From the NCBI RefSeq assembly GCF_026016325.1, contig NZ_CP087203.1, positions 6,324,001-6,388,000 of the forward strand: 64,000 bases of DNA. Reading direction: 5' to 3'. The stretch is from Pseudomonas sp. B21-056 (GTDB lineage Bacteria > Pseudomonadota > Gammaproteobacteria > Pseudomonadales > Pseudomonadaceae). Within the stretch, counting starts at the first letter, position 1, and the number at the start of each line of letters is the position of its first letter. The position numbers and the translations under genes are program-made. Shown here piece after piece: positions 8,432-17,860 of this stretch. Under the pieces are notes generated by a model. That model saw only the letters and a program-made list of their open reading frames with translations, did not search any database and was not told where the DNA came from.

Positions 8432-9193
8432 TTACTTATCGTCAGTTTCGCCCGGAACATTAGAGGATTCGGACGGGGTGCCCTCAACTTCTTCCTTCAT
8501 GCGCTTGAGCCCCATGTGCCGTACGTCGGTACCGCGCACCAGGTAGATCACAAGTTCGGAGATGTTGCGCGCATGATCGCCGATACGCTCCAGGGAACGC
8601 AGCACCCAGATGATGCTCAACACCCGGGAGATTGAGCGCGGGTCTTCCATCATGTAGGTCGCCAGCTCGCGCAGGGCGGTCTTGTATTCGCGGTCGATGA
8701 TCTTGTCGTACTGGGCCACCGACAACGCCAGGTCGGCGTCGAAGCGGGCGAAGGCATCCAGGGCATCGCGGACCATGTTGCGCACCTGGTCGCCAATATG
8801 ACGAACTTCTACGTAACCGCGCGGGGCTTCGCCTTCTTCGCACAACTGGATGGCACGACGGGCGATCTTGGTGGCTTCGTCACCGATCCGCTCGAGATCG
8901 ATCACCGACTTGGAGATGCTGATGATCAGCCGCAGGTCGGAAGCAGCCGGTTGGCGACGAGCCAGGATGCGCAGGCACTCTTCGTCGATGTTGCGTTCCA
9001 TCTGGTTGATCTGGTCGTCGATCTCGCGCACTTGCTGGGCCAGGCCGGAGTCGGCCTCGATCAGCGCGGTCACCGCGTCGTTGACCTGCTTTTCCACCAG
9101 GCCGCCCATGGCCAGCAGATGGCTGCGCACCTCCTCCAGCTCGGCGTTGAACTGGGCGGAAATGTGGTGAGTAAGGCCTTCCTTCGAAATCAT
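8432..9193 (-). CDS. phoU: Phosphate signalling protein PhoU
   Basis: This protein is 253 aa from the ATG at 9193; GGAG lies about 11 bases upstream, and MISKEGLTHHIS is the conserved Pseudomonas N-terminus. It consists of two repeated three-helix PhoU domains. The metal-binding signatures appear as DLERIGDEATKIAR in the first repeat and SLERIGDHARNISE in the second. PhoU links the PstSCAB transporter to PhoR and keeps the regulon off when phosphate is plentiful. The C-terminal tail is slightly longer than the usual about 242 residues. It is the last gene of the pst cluster, 108 bp after pstB. Confidence 0.97.
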   Translation of the reverse strand: MISKEGLTHHISAQFNAELEEVRSHLLAMGGLVEKQVNDAVTALIEADSGLAQQVREIDDQINQMERNIDEECLRILARRQPAASDLRLIISISKSVIDLERIGDEATKIARRAIQLCEEGEAPRGYVEVRHIGDQVRNMVRDALDAFARFDADLALSVAQYDKIIDREYKTALRELATYMMEDPRSISRVLSIIWVLRSLERIGDHARNISELVIYLVRGTDVRHMGLKRMKEEVEGTPSESSNVPGETDDK

Positions 9194-9211
9194 CTTGTTA
9201 GCTCCGCGAAA

Positions 9212-9239
9212 GTTGCAAGCTTCAGGTTGCAAGCTTCAA
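9212..9239. repeat. 14-bp tandem direct repeat between pstB and phoU
   Basis: GTTGCAAGCTTCAG is followed directly by GTTGCAAGCTTCAA. A related GCTTGCAGCTTCAG-type sequence occurs at about 55991-56022. These are short Pseudomonas intergenic repeats of unknown role. Confidence 0.6.
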
Positions 9240-9301
9240 GCAGTTAAATGTTGATCCTGATAACGCAGCCGCCTGAAACGTGCGGCTCGTAGCGGCATCG
9301 A

Positions 9302-10135
9302 CTAGCCGTAGCGACCGGTAATGTAGTCTTCGGTCTGCTTCTTCGCCGGATTGGTGAACAAGGTGTCGGTGTCGCCGAACTCCACCAGCTTGCCCATGTA
9401 CATGAAGGCGGTGTAGTCGGAAACCCGCGCCGCCTGCTGCATGTTGTGGGTCACGATGACGATGGTGAACTTGGACTTGAGCTCGTAGATCAGCTCTTCG
9501 ACCTTCAATGTCGAGATCGGATCGAGGGCCGAGCAGGGTTCGTCGAGCAGCAACACTTCCGGTTCCACGGCGATGGTGCGGGCGATCACCAGGCGCTGCT
9601 GCTGACCACCGGACAGGCCCAGGGCCGAGTCGTGCAGGCGGTCCTTGACCTCATCCCACAGTGCCGCGCCCTTGAGCGCCCATTCCACGGCTTCGTCGAG
9701 AATGCGCTTCTTGTTGATGCCCTGGATGCGCAGGCCATAGACCACGTTCTCGTAGATGGTCTTCGGGAACGGGTTGGGCTTCTGGAACACCATGCCCACG
9801 CGACGGCGCAGCTCGGCGACGTCTTCACCCTTGCGGTAGATGTCGTTGCCGTAGAGGTTGATTTCACCCTCGACGCGGCAACCGTCCACCAGGTCGTTCA
9901 TGCGGTTGAAGGTGCGCAGCAAGGTCGACTTGCCGCAGCCCGACGGGCCGATGAACGCGGTCACGCGTTGTTTCGGGATGTTCAGGCTGACGTCGTACAG
10001 CGCTTGCTTCTGGCCGTAGAACAGGTTCAGGCCGGGCACTTCGATGGCGACGGTTTCCTCGGCCAGGTTCAGGCTCTGCTTGTCGCGGCCCAGGGCCGAC
10101 ATGTTGATGCCGTGTGTATGTGCTTCGTGTTGCAT
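9302..10135 (-). CDS. pstB: Phosphate ABC transporter ATP-binding protein PstB
   Basis: This is a 277-aa ABC ATPase of the high-affinity phosphate importer. The Walker A motif is GPSGCGKST, the Q-loop lies in VFQKPNPFP, the signature is LSGGQQQR, Walker B is VLLLDEP with D-loop SALD, and the switch His is in VTHNM. GGGAG precedes the ATG at 10135; a second in-frame ATG (10102, MSALG) is possible. The N-terminal about 30 residues before the ABC fold are a Pseudomonas-type extension. A REP element separates it from pstA upstream, which could lower pstB-phoU expression or protect the upstream mRNA. Confidence 0.97.
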   Translation of the reverse strand: MQHEAHTHGINMSALGRDKQSLNLAEETVAIEVPGLNLFYGQKQALYDVSLNIPKQRVTAFIGPSGCGKSTLLRTFNRMNDLVDGCRVEGEINLYGNDIYRKGEDVAELRRRVGMVFQKPNPFPKTIYENVVYGLRIQGINKKRILDEAVEWALKGAALWDEVKDRLHDSALGLSGGQQQRLVIARTIAVEPEVLLLDEPCSALDPISTLKVEELIYELKSKFTIVIVTHNMQQAARVSDYTAFMYMGKLVEFGDTDTLFTNPAKKQTEDYITGRYG

Positions 10136-10172
10136 GGGAGGCTCCCTGTGCTAACAAATTCGGTTCGGTTGT

Positions 10173-10258
10173 GTGGGAGCGAGCCTGCTCGCGATTCGGG
10201 CGACTCGGTCAGGTTTCAAAACCGAGGTGATGCCATCGCGAGCAGGCTCGCTCCCACA
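10173..10258. repeat. REP doublet, family A, between pstA and pstB
   Basis: The left arm GTGGGAGCGAGCCTGCTCGC is mirrored by ATCGCGAGCAGGCTCGCTCC at the right, with about 40 bp between. This is the most frequent REP family in the window. Inside an operon it may act as an mRNA stabiliser or partial terminator. Confidence 0.88.
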
Positions 10259-10263
10259 GGAAA

Positions 10264-11934
10264 TCAACTATCCAGTGCCTTGTACTTCTCGCGCAGGTGG
10301 TTACGGATCCACACGGCCGACAGGTTCAATGTGGCGATCACCAGCACCAGCAGCAGCGCCGTGGCGTAGACCAGCGGCCGCGCCGCCTCGACGTTCGGGC
10401 TCTGGAAGCCCACGTCATAGATGTGGAAGCCCAGGTGCATGATCTTCTGGTCCAGGTGCACGTAGGGGTAGTTGCCGTCCAGGGGCAGCGACGGCGCCAG
10501 TTTCACCACGCCTACCAGCATCAGCGGCGCCACTTCACCGGCGGCGCGGGCCACCGCGAGGATCATGCCGGTCATCATCGCCGGGCTCGCCATCGGCAGG
10601 ACGATTTTCCACAGGGTCTCGGCCTTGGTTGCGCCGAGGGCCAGGGAGCCTTCGCGCACGGTCCGCGGGATCCGCGCCAGGCCTTCTTCGGTCGCCACGA
10701 TCACCACCGGCACCGCCAGCAGCGCCAGGGTCAGAGAGGCCCAGAGCAGGCCCGGGGTGCCAAAGGTCGGCGCCGGCAGGGCTTCGGGGAAGAACAGACG
10801 GTCAACCGAGCCGCCCAACACATAGACGAAGAAGCCCAGGCCGAACACGCCGTACACGATGGCCGGTACGCCCGCCAGGTTGTTCACCGCGATGCGGATC
10901 AGGCGGGTCATCGGGCCCTGGCGAGCGTATTCACGCAGGTAAACCGCCGCCAGCACGCCGAACGGCGTGACGATCATCGCCATGATCAGGGTCATCATCA
11001 CCGTGCCGAAAATCGCCGGGAAGATCCCGCCTTCAGTGTTGGCCTCACGGGGATCGTCGCTGAGGAATTCCCAGACCTTGCTGAAGTAGAAACCGAGCTT
11101 GGTGAAGGTGCCCATGCCGTTCGGCTGGTAAGCGTGCACCACTTTGCCGATGCCGATTTCCACTTCCTTACCGTTAGCATCGCGGGCGGTCAAGCTGTCG
11201 CGGTTGAACTGGGCGTGCAGGTCAGTCAGGCGTGCTTCAATTTCCTTGTAGCGGGCGTCGAGCTCGGCACGTTCGCTGGCCATGTCGGCTTGCGCGGCGG
11301 CGTCGAGCTTGCCTTCCAGTTCCAGCTTGCGACCGTGCAGGCGGATCCGCTCCAGGCCGGCGTTGATCGCACCGATGTCGGTTTTTTCCAGGGTCTTGAG
11401 CTCGGCGGCGAGTTGGTTGACCCGCGCAATGCGCGCCTGCAACTGCGGCCAGGCGGCCTCGCCTTCGGCGACGACCTTGCCTTCTTCCTTGACGTTGACC
11501 AGGTAACCGTAGAAGTTGCCCCACTCACGACGCTCGATGGCCATGAGCTCCGGCGGCGTGGTCTGCTCGCTCAGCCAGTCACCGACGATCCAGGTGAAAT
11601 CGGTGCCATTCAGGTCCCGGTTGCCGACCTTGATCAGCTCGCGGGTCATGAACTCGGGGCCTTCGTCCGGCACCGGCAGGCCGGCGCTCTTCAGGCGCTC
11701 ACGGGGCACTTCTTCCTTCTGCACCACTTCGCCAACCACCAGGTGCGCGGGCATGCCCGGCACGTTGTAGTTGGCGTGGATCAGGTCCGCCGGCCAGAAA
11801 TGACCCAGGCCACGCACGGCAATCACCGCCAGCAGGCCAATGGTCATGATGACCGCGATGGACACCGCGCCGCCGCTGATCCAGACGCCGGGGGCGCCGC
11901 TCTTGAACCATCCTTTCAGGGAGTTCTGTTTCAC
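10264..11934 (-). CDS. pstA: Phosphate ABC transporter permease PstA (long form)
   Basis: The product is 556 aa, much longer than E. coli PstA (about 300). The permease core is in the C-terminal half, with the EAA-type loop (PRTVREGSLALGATKAETLWKIVLP) and multiple membrane helices. Between the first helix (about residues 18-40) and the core lies a long soluble insertion (about 45-290) rich in Glu, Ala and Leu that looks coiled-coil (QLAAELKTLEKTD, ELDARYKEIEARL). Such extended PstA proteins are normal in Pseudomonas. It pairs with PstC to form the membrane channel, and its start is 15 bp after the pstC stop. Confidence 0.95.
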   Translation of the reverse strand: MKQNSLKGWFKSGAPGVWISGGAVSIAVIMTIGLLAVIAVRGLGHFWPADLIHANYNVPGMPAHLVVGEVVQKEEVPRERLKSAGLPVPDEGPEFMTRELIKVGNRDLNGTDFTWIVGDWLSEQTTPPELMAIERREWGNFYGYLVNVKEEGKVVAEGEAAWPQLQARIARVNQLAAELKTLEKTDIGAINAGLERIRLHGRKLELEGKLDAAAQADMASERAELDARYKEIEARLTDLHAQFNRDSLTARDANGKEVEIGIGKVVHAYQPNGMGTFTKLGFYFSKVWEFLSDDPREANTEGGIFPAIFGTVMMTLIMAMIVTPFGVLAAVYLREYARQGPMTRLIRIAVNNLAGVPAIVYGVFGLGFFVYVLGGSVDRLFFPEALPAPTFGTPGLLWASLTLALLAVPVVIVATEEGLARIPRTVREGSLALGATKAETLWKIVLPMASPAMMTGMILAVARAAGEVAPLMLVGVVKLAPSLPLDGNYPYVHLDQKIMHLGFHIYDVGFQSPNVEAARPLVYATALLLVLVIATLNLSAVWIRNHLREKYKALDS

Positions 11935-11949
11935 AGACTTCTACCTTTC

Positions 11950-14235
11950 TTAAAGCGACGAATATTTCTTGCGCAGACGCTGACGGATCAGCTCGGCGAG
12001 GGTGTTCATGACGAACGTGAACAACAGCAACACCAGCGCCGACAGGAACAGCACGCGGTAATGGCTGCCGCCGACTTCCGATTCGGGCATTTCCACCGCC
12101 ACGTTGGCCGCCAGGGTCCGCAGGCCTTCGAACAGGTTCATTTCCATGACCGGCGTGTTGCCGGTGGCCATCAGCACGATCATGGTCTCGCCCACCGCAC
12201 GGCCCATGCCGATCATCAGCGCCGAGAAGATGCCGGGGCTGGCGGTGAGGATCACCACGCGGGTCATGGTCTGCCACGGCGTGGCGCCCAGGGCCAGGGA
12301 GCCCAGGGTCAGGCCGCGAGGCACACTGAACACGGCGTCTTCGGCAATGGAGTAGATGTTCGGGATCACCGCGAAGCCCATCGCCAGGCCAACCACCAGG
12401 GCGTTGCGCTGGTCGTAGGTGATGCCCAGGTCATGGGAGATCCACATGCGCATGTCGCCGCCGAAGAACCAGGCTTCCATGTACGGGCTCATGTACAGCG
12501 AGAGCCAGCCCACGAACAGGATCACCGGGATCAGCAGTGCACTTTCCCAACCGTCCGGCACTTTCAGGCGAATGGATTCCGGCAGGCGGCTGAAGACGAA
12601 ACCGGCCACCAGGATGCCAATCGGCAACAGCATCAACAGGCTGAAGATGCCCGGCAGGTGCCCTTCTACGTACGGAGCCAGGAACAGGCCGGCGAAGAAG
12701 CCGAGGATCACCGTCGGCATGGCTTCCATCAGCTCGATCACCGGCTTGACCTTGCGGCGCATGCCGGGGGCCATGAAGTACGCGGTGTAGATGGCGGCGG
12801 CCACCGCCAGCGGTGCGGCCAGCAACATGGCGTAGAACGCGGCTTTCAGCGTGCCGAAGGTCAGGGGCGACAGGCTCAGCTTGGGTTCGAAGTCGGTGTT
12901 GGCGGCGGTCGATTGCCAGACGTATTTAGGCTCGTCGTAGTTTTCGTACCAGACCTTGCCCCACAACGCGCTCCAGGACACTTCCGGGTGCGGGTTGTCC
13001 AGCAACAGCGGCTTCAGCTTGCCGCCCTGCTCCACGATCAACCGGTTGGCCCGAGGCGACATGCCGAACACGCCCTGGCCGTCGACCACCTGATCCACCA
13101 GCAACGTGCGGTGGGCGGTGCTGTGGAATACGCCGAGCTTGCCGGCGGCGTCGAGGGCGACGAAGCCTTTGCGACGCTCTTCGGCAGTGATCTCGACGAT
13201 TGGCGCAGTGCCCATCTGGAAGGTGCGGATCTCTTTCAGGCGTTGCTCGCCGTCCGGATCCCGGGCCATGAACCACTGGGACAGACCACCCTTGGAATCG
13301 CCGACGATCAACGAAATCCCGCCCACCAGTTGGGTCGCGGTAGTGACCTGGGCGTCGGCGTTTTCCAGCAGTTTGTAACGACCGTTGAGGCTCTTGTCGC
13401 GCAGGCTGAACACGTCGGCCTGGGCTCGACCGTTGACCACGTACAGCCACTGCTGACGCGGGTCGACGAAGATGTTCTTCACCGGCTCAGTCATCTGCGG
13501 CAGATCGATACGGGTCTGCTCGCTGGTGACTTCACCGGTCATCATGTTTTCTTCGCTGGTGAGCGACAGCACGTGCAACTGGGCGCCGCTGGAGCCGGCG
13601 ATCAGCAGGGTCGAATCGGTGGCGTTGAGGCTGACATGCTCCAGGGGCGCACCTTGCTCGTTCAAGACGATAGGCGTTTCGCCGTAAGGGTATTCGACGG
13701 CCGGGGTGATGGTTTTCTTGCCGTCCGGATAGCTGACCTTATAGGTGTGGCGGAACACCAGGGCCTGGCCGTTGGACAGACCGATGGCTACCAGCGGGCT
13801 GCCGGGCTGGTCTTCGCCAATGGAGGTTACGCTGGCACCGGCCGGAACCGGCAGGTCGACACGGCGCAGCTCGGCACCGCTGTCGATGTCATAGAACAGC
13901 GCCTGGCCCTTGTCGGAAACCCGCATGGCGACCTGGTTCTGTTCTTCGATGGCGATCATCAGCGGCTTGCCGGCGTCCTGCATCCAGGCCGGGGTGATCG
14001 AATCCTTGGCCGTCAGGTCCGCGCCCTGGAACAGCGGCAGCACCACATAGGCCAGGAAAAAGAAGATCAGGGTAATGGCAGCCAGAACGGCAAGGCCACC
14101 AACCAGGACGTACCAGCGGGTCAGGCGGTCCTTGAGCGCACGGATACGGCGCTTGCGTTGCAGCTCAGGCGTATTGAAATCAATGCGCTTGGGAGGGGAA
14201 GTCGTAGTCATTGTGGAATTGGCCAGATCATTCAT
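11950..14235 (-). CDS. pstC: Phosphate ABC transporter permease PstC (long form)
   Basis: The product is 761 aa from the ATG at 14235 (AGGG 7 bases upstream); an in-frame GTG lies two codons earlier. One N-terminal membrane helix (about 40-65) is followed by a periplasmic region of about 370 residues that looks like beta-propeller repeats (VSDKGQALFYDID, PLVAIGLSNGQALVF). The permease core follows, with the conserved loop VPRGLTLGSLALGATPWQTM. E. coli PstC is about 320 aa, so the large domain is an addition seen in pseudomonads. It forms the channel with PstA. A separate Pho box (14258-14275) lies directly upstream. Confidence 0.95.
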   Translation of the reverse strand: MNDLANSTMTTTSPPKRIDFNTPELQRKRRIRALKDRLTRWYVLVGGLAVLAAITLIFFFLAYVVLPLFQGADLTAKDSITPAWMQDAGKPLMIAIEEQNQVAMRVSDKGQALFYDIDSGAELRRVDLPVPAGASVTSIGEDQPGSPLVAIGLSNGQALVFRHTYKVSYPDGKKTITPAVEYPYGETPIVLNEQGAPLEHVSLNATDSTLLIAGSSGAQLHVLSLTSEENMMTGEVTSEQTRIDLPQMTEPVKNIFVDPRQQWLYVVNGRAQADVFSLRDKSLNGRYKLLENADAQVTTATQLVGGISLIVGDSKGGLSQWFMARDPDGEQRLKEIRTFQMGTAPIVEITAEERRKGFVALDAAGKLGVFHSTAHRTLLVDQVVDGQGVFGMSPRANRLIVEQGGKLKPLLLDNPHPEVSWSALWGKVWYENYDEPKYVWQSTAANTDFEPKLSLSPLTFGTLKAAFYAMLLAAPLAVAAAIYTAYFMAPGMRRKVKPVIELMEAMPTVILGFFAGLFLAPYVEGHLPGIFSLLMLLPIGILVAGFVFSRLPESIRLKVPDGWESALLIPVILFVGWLSLYMSPYMEAWFFGGDMRMWISHDLGITYDQRNALVVGLAMGFAVIPNIYSIAEDAVFSVPRGLTLGSLALGATPWQTMTRVVILTASPGIFSALMIGMGRAVGETMIVLMATGNTPVMEMNLFEGLRTLAANVAVEMPESEVGGSHYRVLFLSALVLLLFTFVMNTLAELIRQRLRKKYSSL

Positions 14236-14257
14236 GCGCACACCCTAGCGATCCTGT

Positions 14258-14275
14258 ATGACAGAAAGATGACAA
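14258..14275 (-). promoter_or_regulatory. Pho box upstream of pstC
   Basis: On the minus strand TTGTCATCTTTCTGTCAT matches 15 of 18 consensus positions, with two CTGTCAT-like halves 11 bp apart. It is 23 bp before the pstC start and downstream of the pstS-pstC REP, so pstCAB-phoU may have its own PhoB-activated promoter. Confidence 0.68.
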
Positions 14276-14334
14276 TGCAGTGACGCAACAAATCCGCCGC
14301 CCGTGGAAGCTGGCAGCGGAGAGGAAATTAGTGT

Positions 14335-14423
14335 GTGGGAGCGAGCTTGCTCGCGATGAGGGCGTCACATTCAACATCTGTGTCGACAGACCCACCGCAT
14401 TCGCGAGCAAGCTCGCTCCCACA
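14335..14423. repeat. REP doublet, family A, between pstS and pstC
   Basis: GTGGGAGCGAGCTTGCTCGC and its inverted partner at 14401-14420 flank about 45 bp. The placement right after pstS fits the common role of REPs in keeping a highly expressed first cistron more abundant than the rest. Confidence 0.85.
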
Positions 14424-14454
14424 GAGAGGCCGGGCGCTGGCCCGGGCTCAGGTG

Positions 14455-15453
14455 TTACTGCTTGGCGACGTTGCCGCCTTCCGACAGACCCAGGTCAGCC
14501 AGTGCCTTGGCGGCGACTTTGGCTGGCAGTGGGATGTAGCCATCCTTGACCACGACTTCCTGGCCTTGCTTGGACAGGACCAGCTTCACGAACTCGGCTT
14601 CCAGCGGGGCCAGAGGCTTGTTCGGTGCCTTGTTGACGTACACGTAGAGGAAACGCGACAGCGGGTATTTGCCGTTCAGTGCGTTTTCTTCGGTGTCTTC
14701 GATGAACTCGGTGCTGCCTTTCTTGGCCAGGGCCACGGTTTTCACGCTGGCGGTCTTGTAGCCGATGCCCGAGTATCCCACGCCGTTCAGCGAGGAGCTG
14801 ATCGACTGCACGACCGACGCCGAGCCGGGTTGTTCGTTGACGTTCGGCTTGTAGTCACCTTTGCACAGGGCTTCTTCCTTGAAGTAGCCGTAGGTGCCGG
14901 ATACCGAGTTGCGACCGAACAGTTGAACCGGCTTGTTGGCCAGGTCGCCGGTCACGCCCAGGTCGCCCCAGGTCTTGACGTCAGCCTTGGCGCCGCACAG
15001 GCGGGTAGACGAGAAGATCGCGTCGACCTGTTCCATGGTCAGGTGCTGGATCGGGTTGTCCTTGTGCACGAATACAGCCAGGGCGTCCACGGCAACCGGG
15101 ATAGCGGTTGGCTTGTAGCCGTACTTCTGCTCGAAGGCCTGCAGTTCGTTGTCCTTCATCTTGCGGCTCATCGGGCCCAGGTTGGAGGTGCCTTCGGTGA
15201 GTGCGGGCGGCGCGGTGGAGGAACCGGCGGCCTGAATCTGGATGTTTACGTTCGGGTATTCCTTCTTGTAGTTCTCGGCCCACAAGGTCATCAGGTTTGC
15301 CAGGGTATCGGAGCCGACGCTGGACAGGTTGCCCGACACACCAGTGGTCTTGGTGTAGCTCGGGATCGCAGGGTCAACAGCGGCAACCGCGTTGGCAGTC
15401 GCAACGCCAGCAGCGACAAAAGTCATTGCCGCCATCAAACGCTTCAGTTTCAT
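14455..15453 (-). CDS. pstS: Periplasmic phosphate-binding protein PstS
   Basis: The product is 332 aa with a signal peptide ([22 protein letters not shown]). The mature protein has the PstS-like phosphate-binding features: [34 protein letters not shown] and [12 protein letters not shown], which supply the Ser/Thr/Arg ligands. This is the class of PstS found in pseudomonads, related to the DING-type proteins but ending with a conventional C-terminus. It delivers phosphate to PstCAB. AGGAGT lies close upstream of the ATG and a Pho box at 15519-15536 indicates PhoB control. Confidence 0.96.
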   Translation of the reverse strand: MKLKRLMAAMTFVAAGVATANAVAAVDPAIPSYTKTTGVSGNLSSVGSDTLANLMTLWAENYKKEYPNVNIQIQAAGSSTAPPALTEGTSNLGPMSRKMKDNELQAFEQKYGYKPTAIPVAVDALAVFVHKDNPIQHLTMEQVDAIFSSTRLCGAKADVKTWGDLGVTGDLANKPVQLFGRNSVSGTYGYFKEEALCKGDYKPNVNEQPGSASVVQSISSSLNGVGYSGIGYKTASVKTVALAKKGSTEFIEDTEENALNGKYPLSRFLYVYVNKAPNKPLAPLEAEFVKLVLSKQGQEVVVKDGYIPLPAKVAAKALADLGLSEGGNVAKQ

Positions 15454-15518
15454 GCCTTACTCCTAGCAGATAGGGTGTGTTAAGTCGGCCAAGTATCGGT
15501 AAGCCGTGTGAACACTCT

Positions 15519-15536
15519 ATGGCTGAAATATGACAA
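15519..15536 (-). promoter_or_regulatory. Pho box upstream of pstS
   Basis: On the minus strand TTGTCATATTTCAGCCAT matches 14 of 18 positions of the Pho-box consensus. It lies 66 bp before the pstS start, at the expected distance for a PhoB-activated promoter. Confidence 0.65.
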
Positions 15537-15572
15537 TTGGATGAAAGGCCAGCATTGAGTTTTACAAGATGT

Positions 15573-15694
15573 TGTGGCGAGGGGATTTATCCCCGTTGGG
15601 CTGCGAAGCAGACAACTCGATCAGTCAGACACAATGAGGTGCCAGGTTTAAGGGCTGCTTCGCAGCCCAGCGGGGATAAATCCCCTCGCCACAA
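15573..15694. repeat. REP-type inverted repeat, family B
   Basis: TGTGGCGAGGGGATTTATCC with a GGCTGCGAAGCAG inner arm is mirrored by GGCTGCTTCGCAGCC and the complement of the outer arm. It sits between the transporter gene and pstS and is nearly identical in plan to 586-717. Confidence 0.85.
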
Positions 15695-15716
15695 AAGTCT
15701 CCACTCATCCTTTTGA

Positions 15717-17015
15717 TCAGCGCCCTTTCCTCCACAGATAACCACCCACCACCATCCCGACCCCACACAACACCGCCACATAATAAGCCGGCCCCATCGG
15801 ACTCTCCTTGAGCAGCAGGCTTACGATCATCGGCGTCAGGCCACCGAAAATGGCGTAGGCAACGTTGTAGGAAAACGACAGGCCGCTGAAACGCACCACC
15901 GGCGGGAAGGCCTTGACCATGACATACGGGACCGCGCCGATGGTGCCTACCAGCAGGCCGGTCAGGGCGTACATCGGGAACAGCCAGTCCGGGTGCTCGG
16001 CCAGGCTGTGGTAGAAGGTCCAGGAGCTGGCCAGCAGTGCGGCGCAGCCGAACACAAAGACCCGTCCCGCGCCGAAGCGATCCGCCAGGGCGCCGGCCAG
16101 GATGCAGCCGATGCTCAGCATCACGATTGCCACGCTGTTGGCCTGCAACGCAGTGGTCGGCGCGAAGTGGTGGACCGTCTGCAACACGGTCGGGGTCATC
16201 AGGATCAGCACCACGATGGCCGCGGACAACAACCAGGTCAGCAGCATCGAAATGGCGATGGCGCCGCGATGATCACGCAGCACCGCCCGCAACGGCACTT
16301 CCTCGGCCAGGGCCTTGCGCAATTGCAGTTCGGCGAACACCGGGGTTTCGTGGAGCCACTGGCGCAGGTACACCGAAAAAAGGCCGAACACGCCGCCCAA
16401 CAGGAACGGAATACGCCAGGCGTAATCTGCCACCTCCACGGGTGTGTAAATGCTATTGATGGCGGTGGCCACCAGCGAACCCAGCAGGATCCCCGCCGTC
16501 AGGCCGGAGGTGAGGGTGCCACAGGCGTAACCGATGTGGCGGCCCGGCACGTGTTCGGAGACGAATACCCAGGCCCCCGGCACTTCACCGCCAATGGCCG
16601 CGCCCTGGATCACCCGCATCAGCAACAGCAGGATCGGCGCCCACATGCCGATCTGCGCGTAGGTGGGCAACAGGCCCATGATCAGGGTCGGCACGGCCAT
16701 CATGAAAATGCTCAGGGTGAACATTTTCTTGCGCCCCAGCAGGTCGCCGAAGTGGGCCATGACGATCCCGCCCAGCGGCCGGGCGAGGTAGCCGGCGGCA
16801 AAGATGCCGAACGTCTGCATCAGGCGCAGCCACTCGGGCATGTCGGCGGGGAAGAACAATTTGCCGACCACGGTGGCGAAGAACACGAAAATGATGAAAT
16901 CGTAGAACTCCAGGGCGCCGCCCAAGGCAGACAGCGACAGGGTCTTGTAATCGTTGCGGGTCAGCGGACGGGCGGGTTGCGCAGGGGCTGCCGTGCTCGA
17001 AGGCGCAGTGGTCAT
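15717..17015 (-). CDS. MFS transporter, metabolite:H+ symporter (MHS) type
   Basis: The product is 432 aa from the ATG at 17015, which starts just before the Ala/Pro-rich tail that precedes the first helix. Twelve hydrophobic segments are visible. The MHS hallmarks are LGGALEFYDFIIFVFF in helix 1, the loop GDLLGRKKMF between helices 2 and 3, and RPLGGIVMAHFGD. Helix 5 has the conserved QGAAIGGEVPG. Substrates in this family are usually carboxylates such as citrate or 2-oxoglutarate, or betaines; I cannot tell which. It is transcribed toward pstS but is separated by a REP and the Pho promoter. Confidence 0.88.
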   Translation of the reverse strand: MTTAPSSTAAPAQPARPLTRNDYKTLSLSALGGALEFYDFIIFVFFATVVGKLFFPADMPEWLRLMQTFGIFAAGYLARPLGGIVMAHFGDLLGRKKMFTLSIFMMAVPTLIMGLLPTYAQIGMWAPILLLLMRVIQGAAIGGEVPGAWVFVSEHVPGRHIGYACGTLTSGLTAGILLGSLVATAINSIYTPVEVADYAWRIPFLLGGVFGLFSVYLRQWLHETPVFAELQLRKALAEEVPLRAVLRDHRGAIAISMLLTWLLSAAIVVLILMTPTVLQTVHHFAPTTALQANSVAIVMLSIGCILAGALADRFGAGRVFVFGCAALLASSWTFYHSLAEHPDWLFPMYALTGLLVGTIGAVPYVMVKAFPPVVRFSGLSFSYNVAYAIFGGLTPMIVSLLLKESPMGPAYYVAVLCGVGMVVGGYLWRKGR

Positions 17016-17398
17016 GGCGAAGGCTTCTCTTATTAGTCGGTTCTGCAACCCGGGATCGGGGCTGGAGCGGTTCGGCACGATAGCAAATTGTTCGAAAAAG
17101 CACAGGAAGGCGCGTCATTCTCGGTCGAAATCAGAACCGGGTGGTCGTCTCGACGGCTATCGCCCGATATACTCGCTAGCTTGCGACACTCTGTAAGGGG
17201 TTGCTGTGCGAAAACGCCGTTGGTGGTGCCGGGTCGTAGGAAAAATACCAAGACCAGCCGGTTTCGCAGAGTCTCCCTATTAGTGCGCCTTTACGAAAAA
17301 CGTGACGAACGCTACGTGTTCGGGCTGAATCGTTTTTTACAAAGACGGCTATTCACCTGAAGTACAAGACAGAGTTACGGGTCAGAGGCACCCCCGGC
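17016..17398. other. 383-bp intergenic region between divergent genes
   Basis: The stretch should hold the divergent promoters of the transporter and the thioesterase. A TATACT-like -10 is visible around 17168-17173 on the plus strand. A 25-codon GTG frame with AAGGGG upstream (17206-17283) is present but unsupported. I see no REP, no RNA gene and no strong hairpin. Confidence 0.4.
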
Positions 17399-17803
17399 AT
17401 GATAGAGCTCGAACAAGAAGATCCAATCCCGCAAGGCGACCTGGCCCTGCAAATCACAGCGCTTCCCCGCGACACCAACGGTTTCGGCGATATCTTCGGC
17501 GGCTGGCTGGTGTCCCAGATGGACCTGGCCGGCACGGCAATGGCCAGCCGGGTAGCCGGCGGGCGCGTGGCGACCGTGGCGATCGATCGCATGGCGTTCC
17601 TGGTGCCGGTGGCCGTGGGTGCACAGTTGTCGTTCTACACCCAGACCCTGGAAATCGGCCGCAGCTCGATCCAGATGATGGTCGAGGTCTGGAGCGACGA
17701 CCCGCTGTCCAGTGAATGGCGCAAGGTGACCGAGGCGGTGTTCGTGTTCGTCGCCATCGACGGCAGTGGCCGCACCCGTTCGGTTCCGCCGCGCGCTCGT
17801 TAA
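17399..17803 (+). CDS. Acyl-CoA thioesterase, YciA-like hotdog protein
   Basis: The product is 134 aa, the normal length for the YciA group. It has the hotdog-fold signature: DTNGFGDIFGGWLVSQMD around the central helix, with the catalytic Asp region, followed by VDRMAFLVPV-like strand and VTEAVFVFVAID at the end. It should hydrolyse acyl-CoAs in the cytosol, probably as a multimer. AGAGG lies about 10 bases upstream of the ATG. The mutarotase gene begins 57 bp downstream on the same strand and may be cotranscribed. Confidence 0.88.
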   Translation: MIELEQEDPIPQGDLALQITALPRDTNGFGDIFGGWLVSQMDLAGTAMASRVAGGRVATVAIDRMAFLVPVAVGAQLSFYTQTLEIGRSSIQMMVEVWSDDPLSSEWRKVTEAVFVFVAIDGSGRTRSVPPRAR

Positions 17804-17860
17804 ACGCGACGGCCGTTTTGCGGTCCATTGCGGTTCCTGTTCCTGAACGAGGTTTGCAGT

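Noticed and set aside
10297..14283. A 1328-codon open frame on the plus strand opposite pstA and pstC
   Set aside because: It is antisense to two well-supported genes, is extremely rich in His, Gln, Arg and Asp as expected for a GC3 shadow frame, and has no family features or ribosome site.
17206..17283. A 25-codon GTG frame with AAGGGG five bases upstream
   Set aside because: The ribosome site is good but the peptide has no recognisable feature and conservation cannot be judged here.
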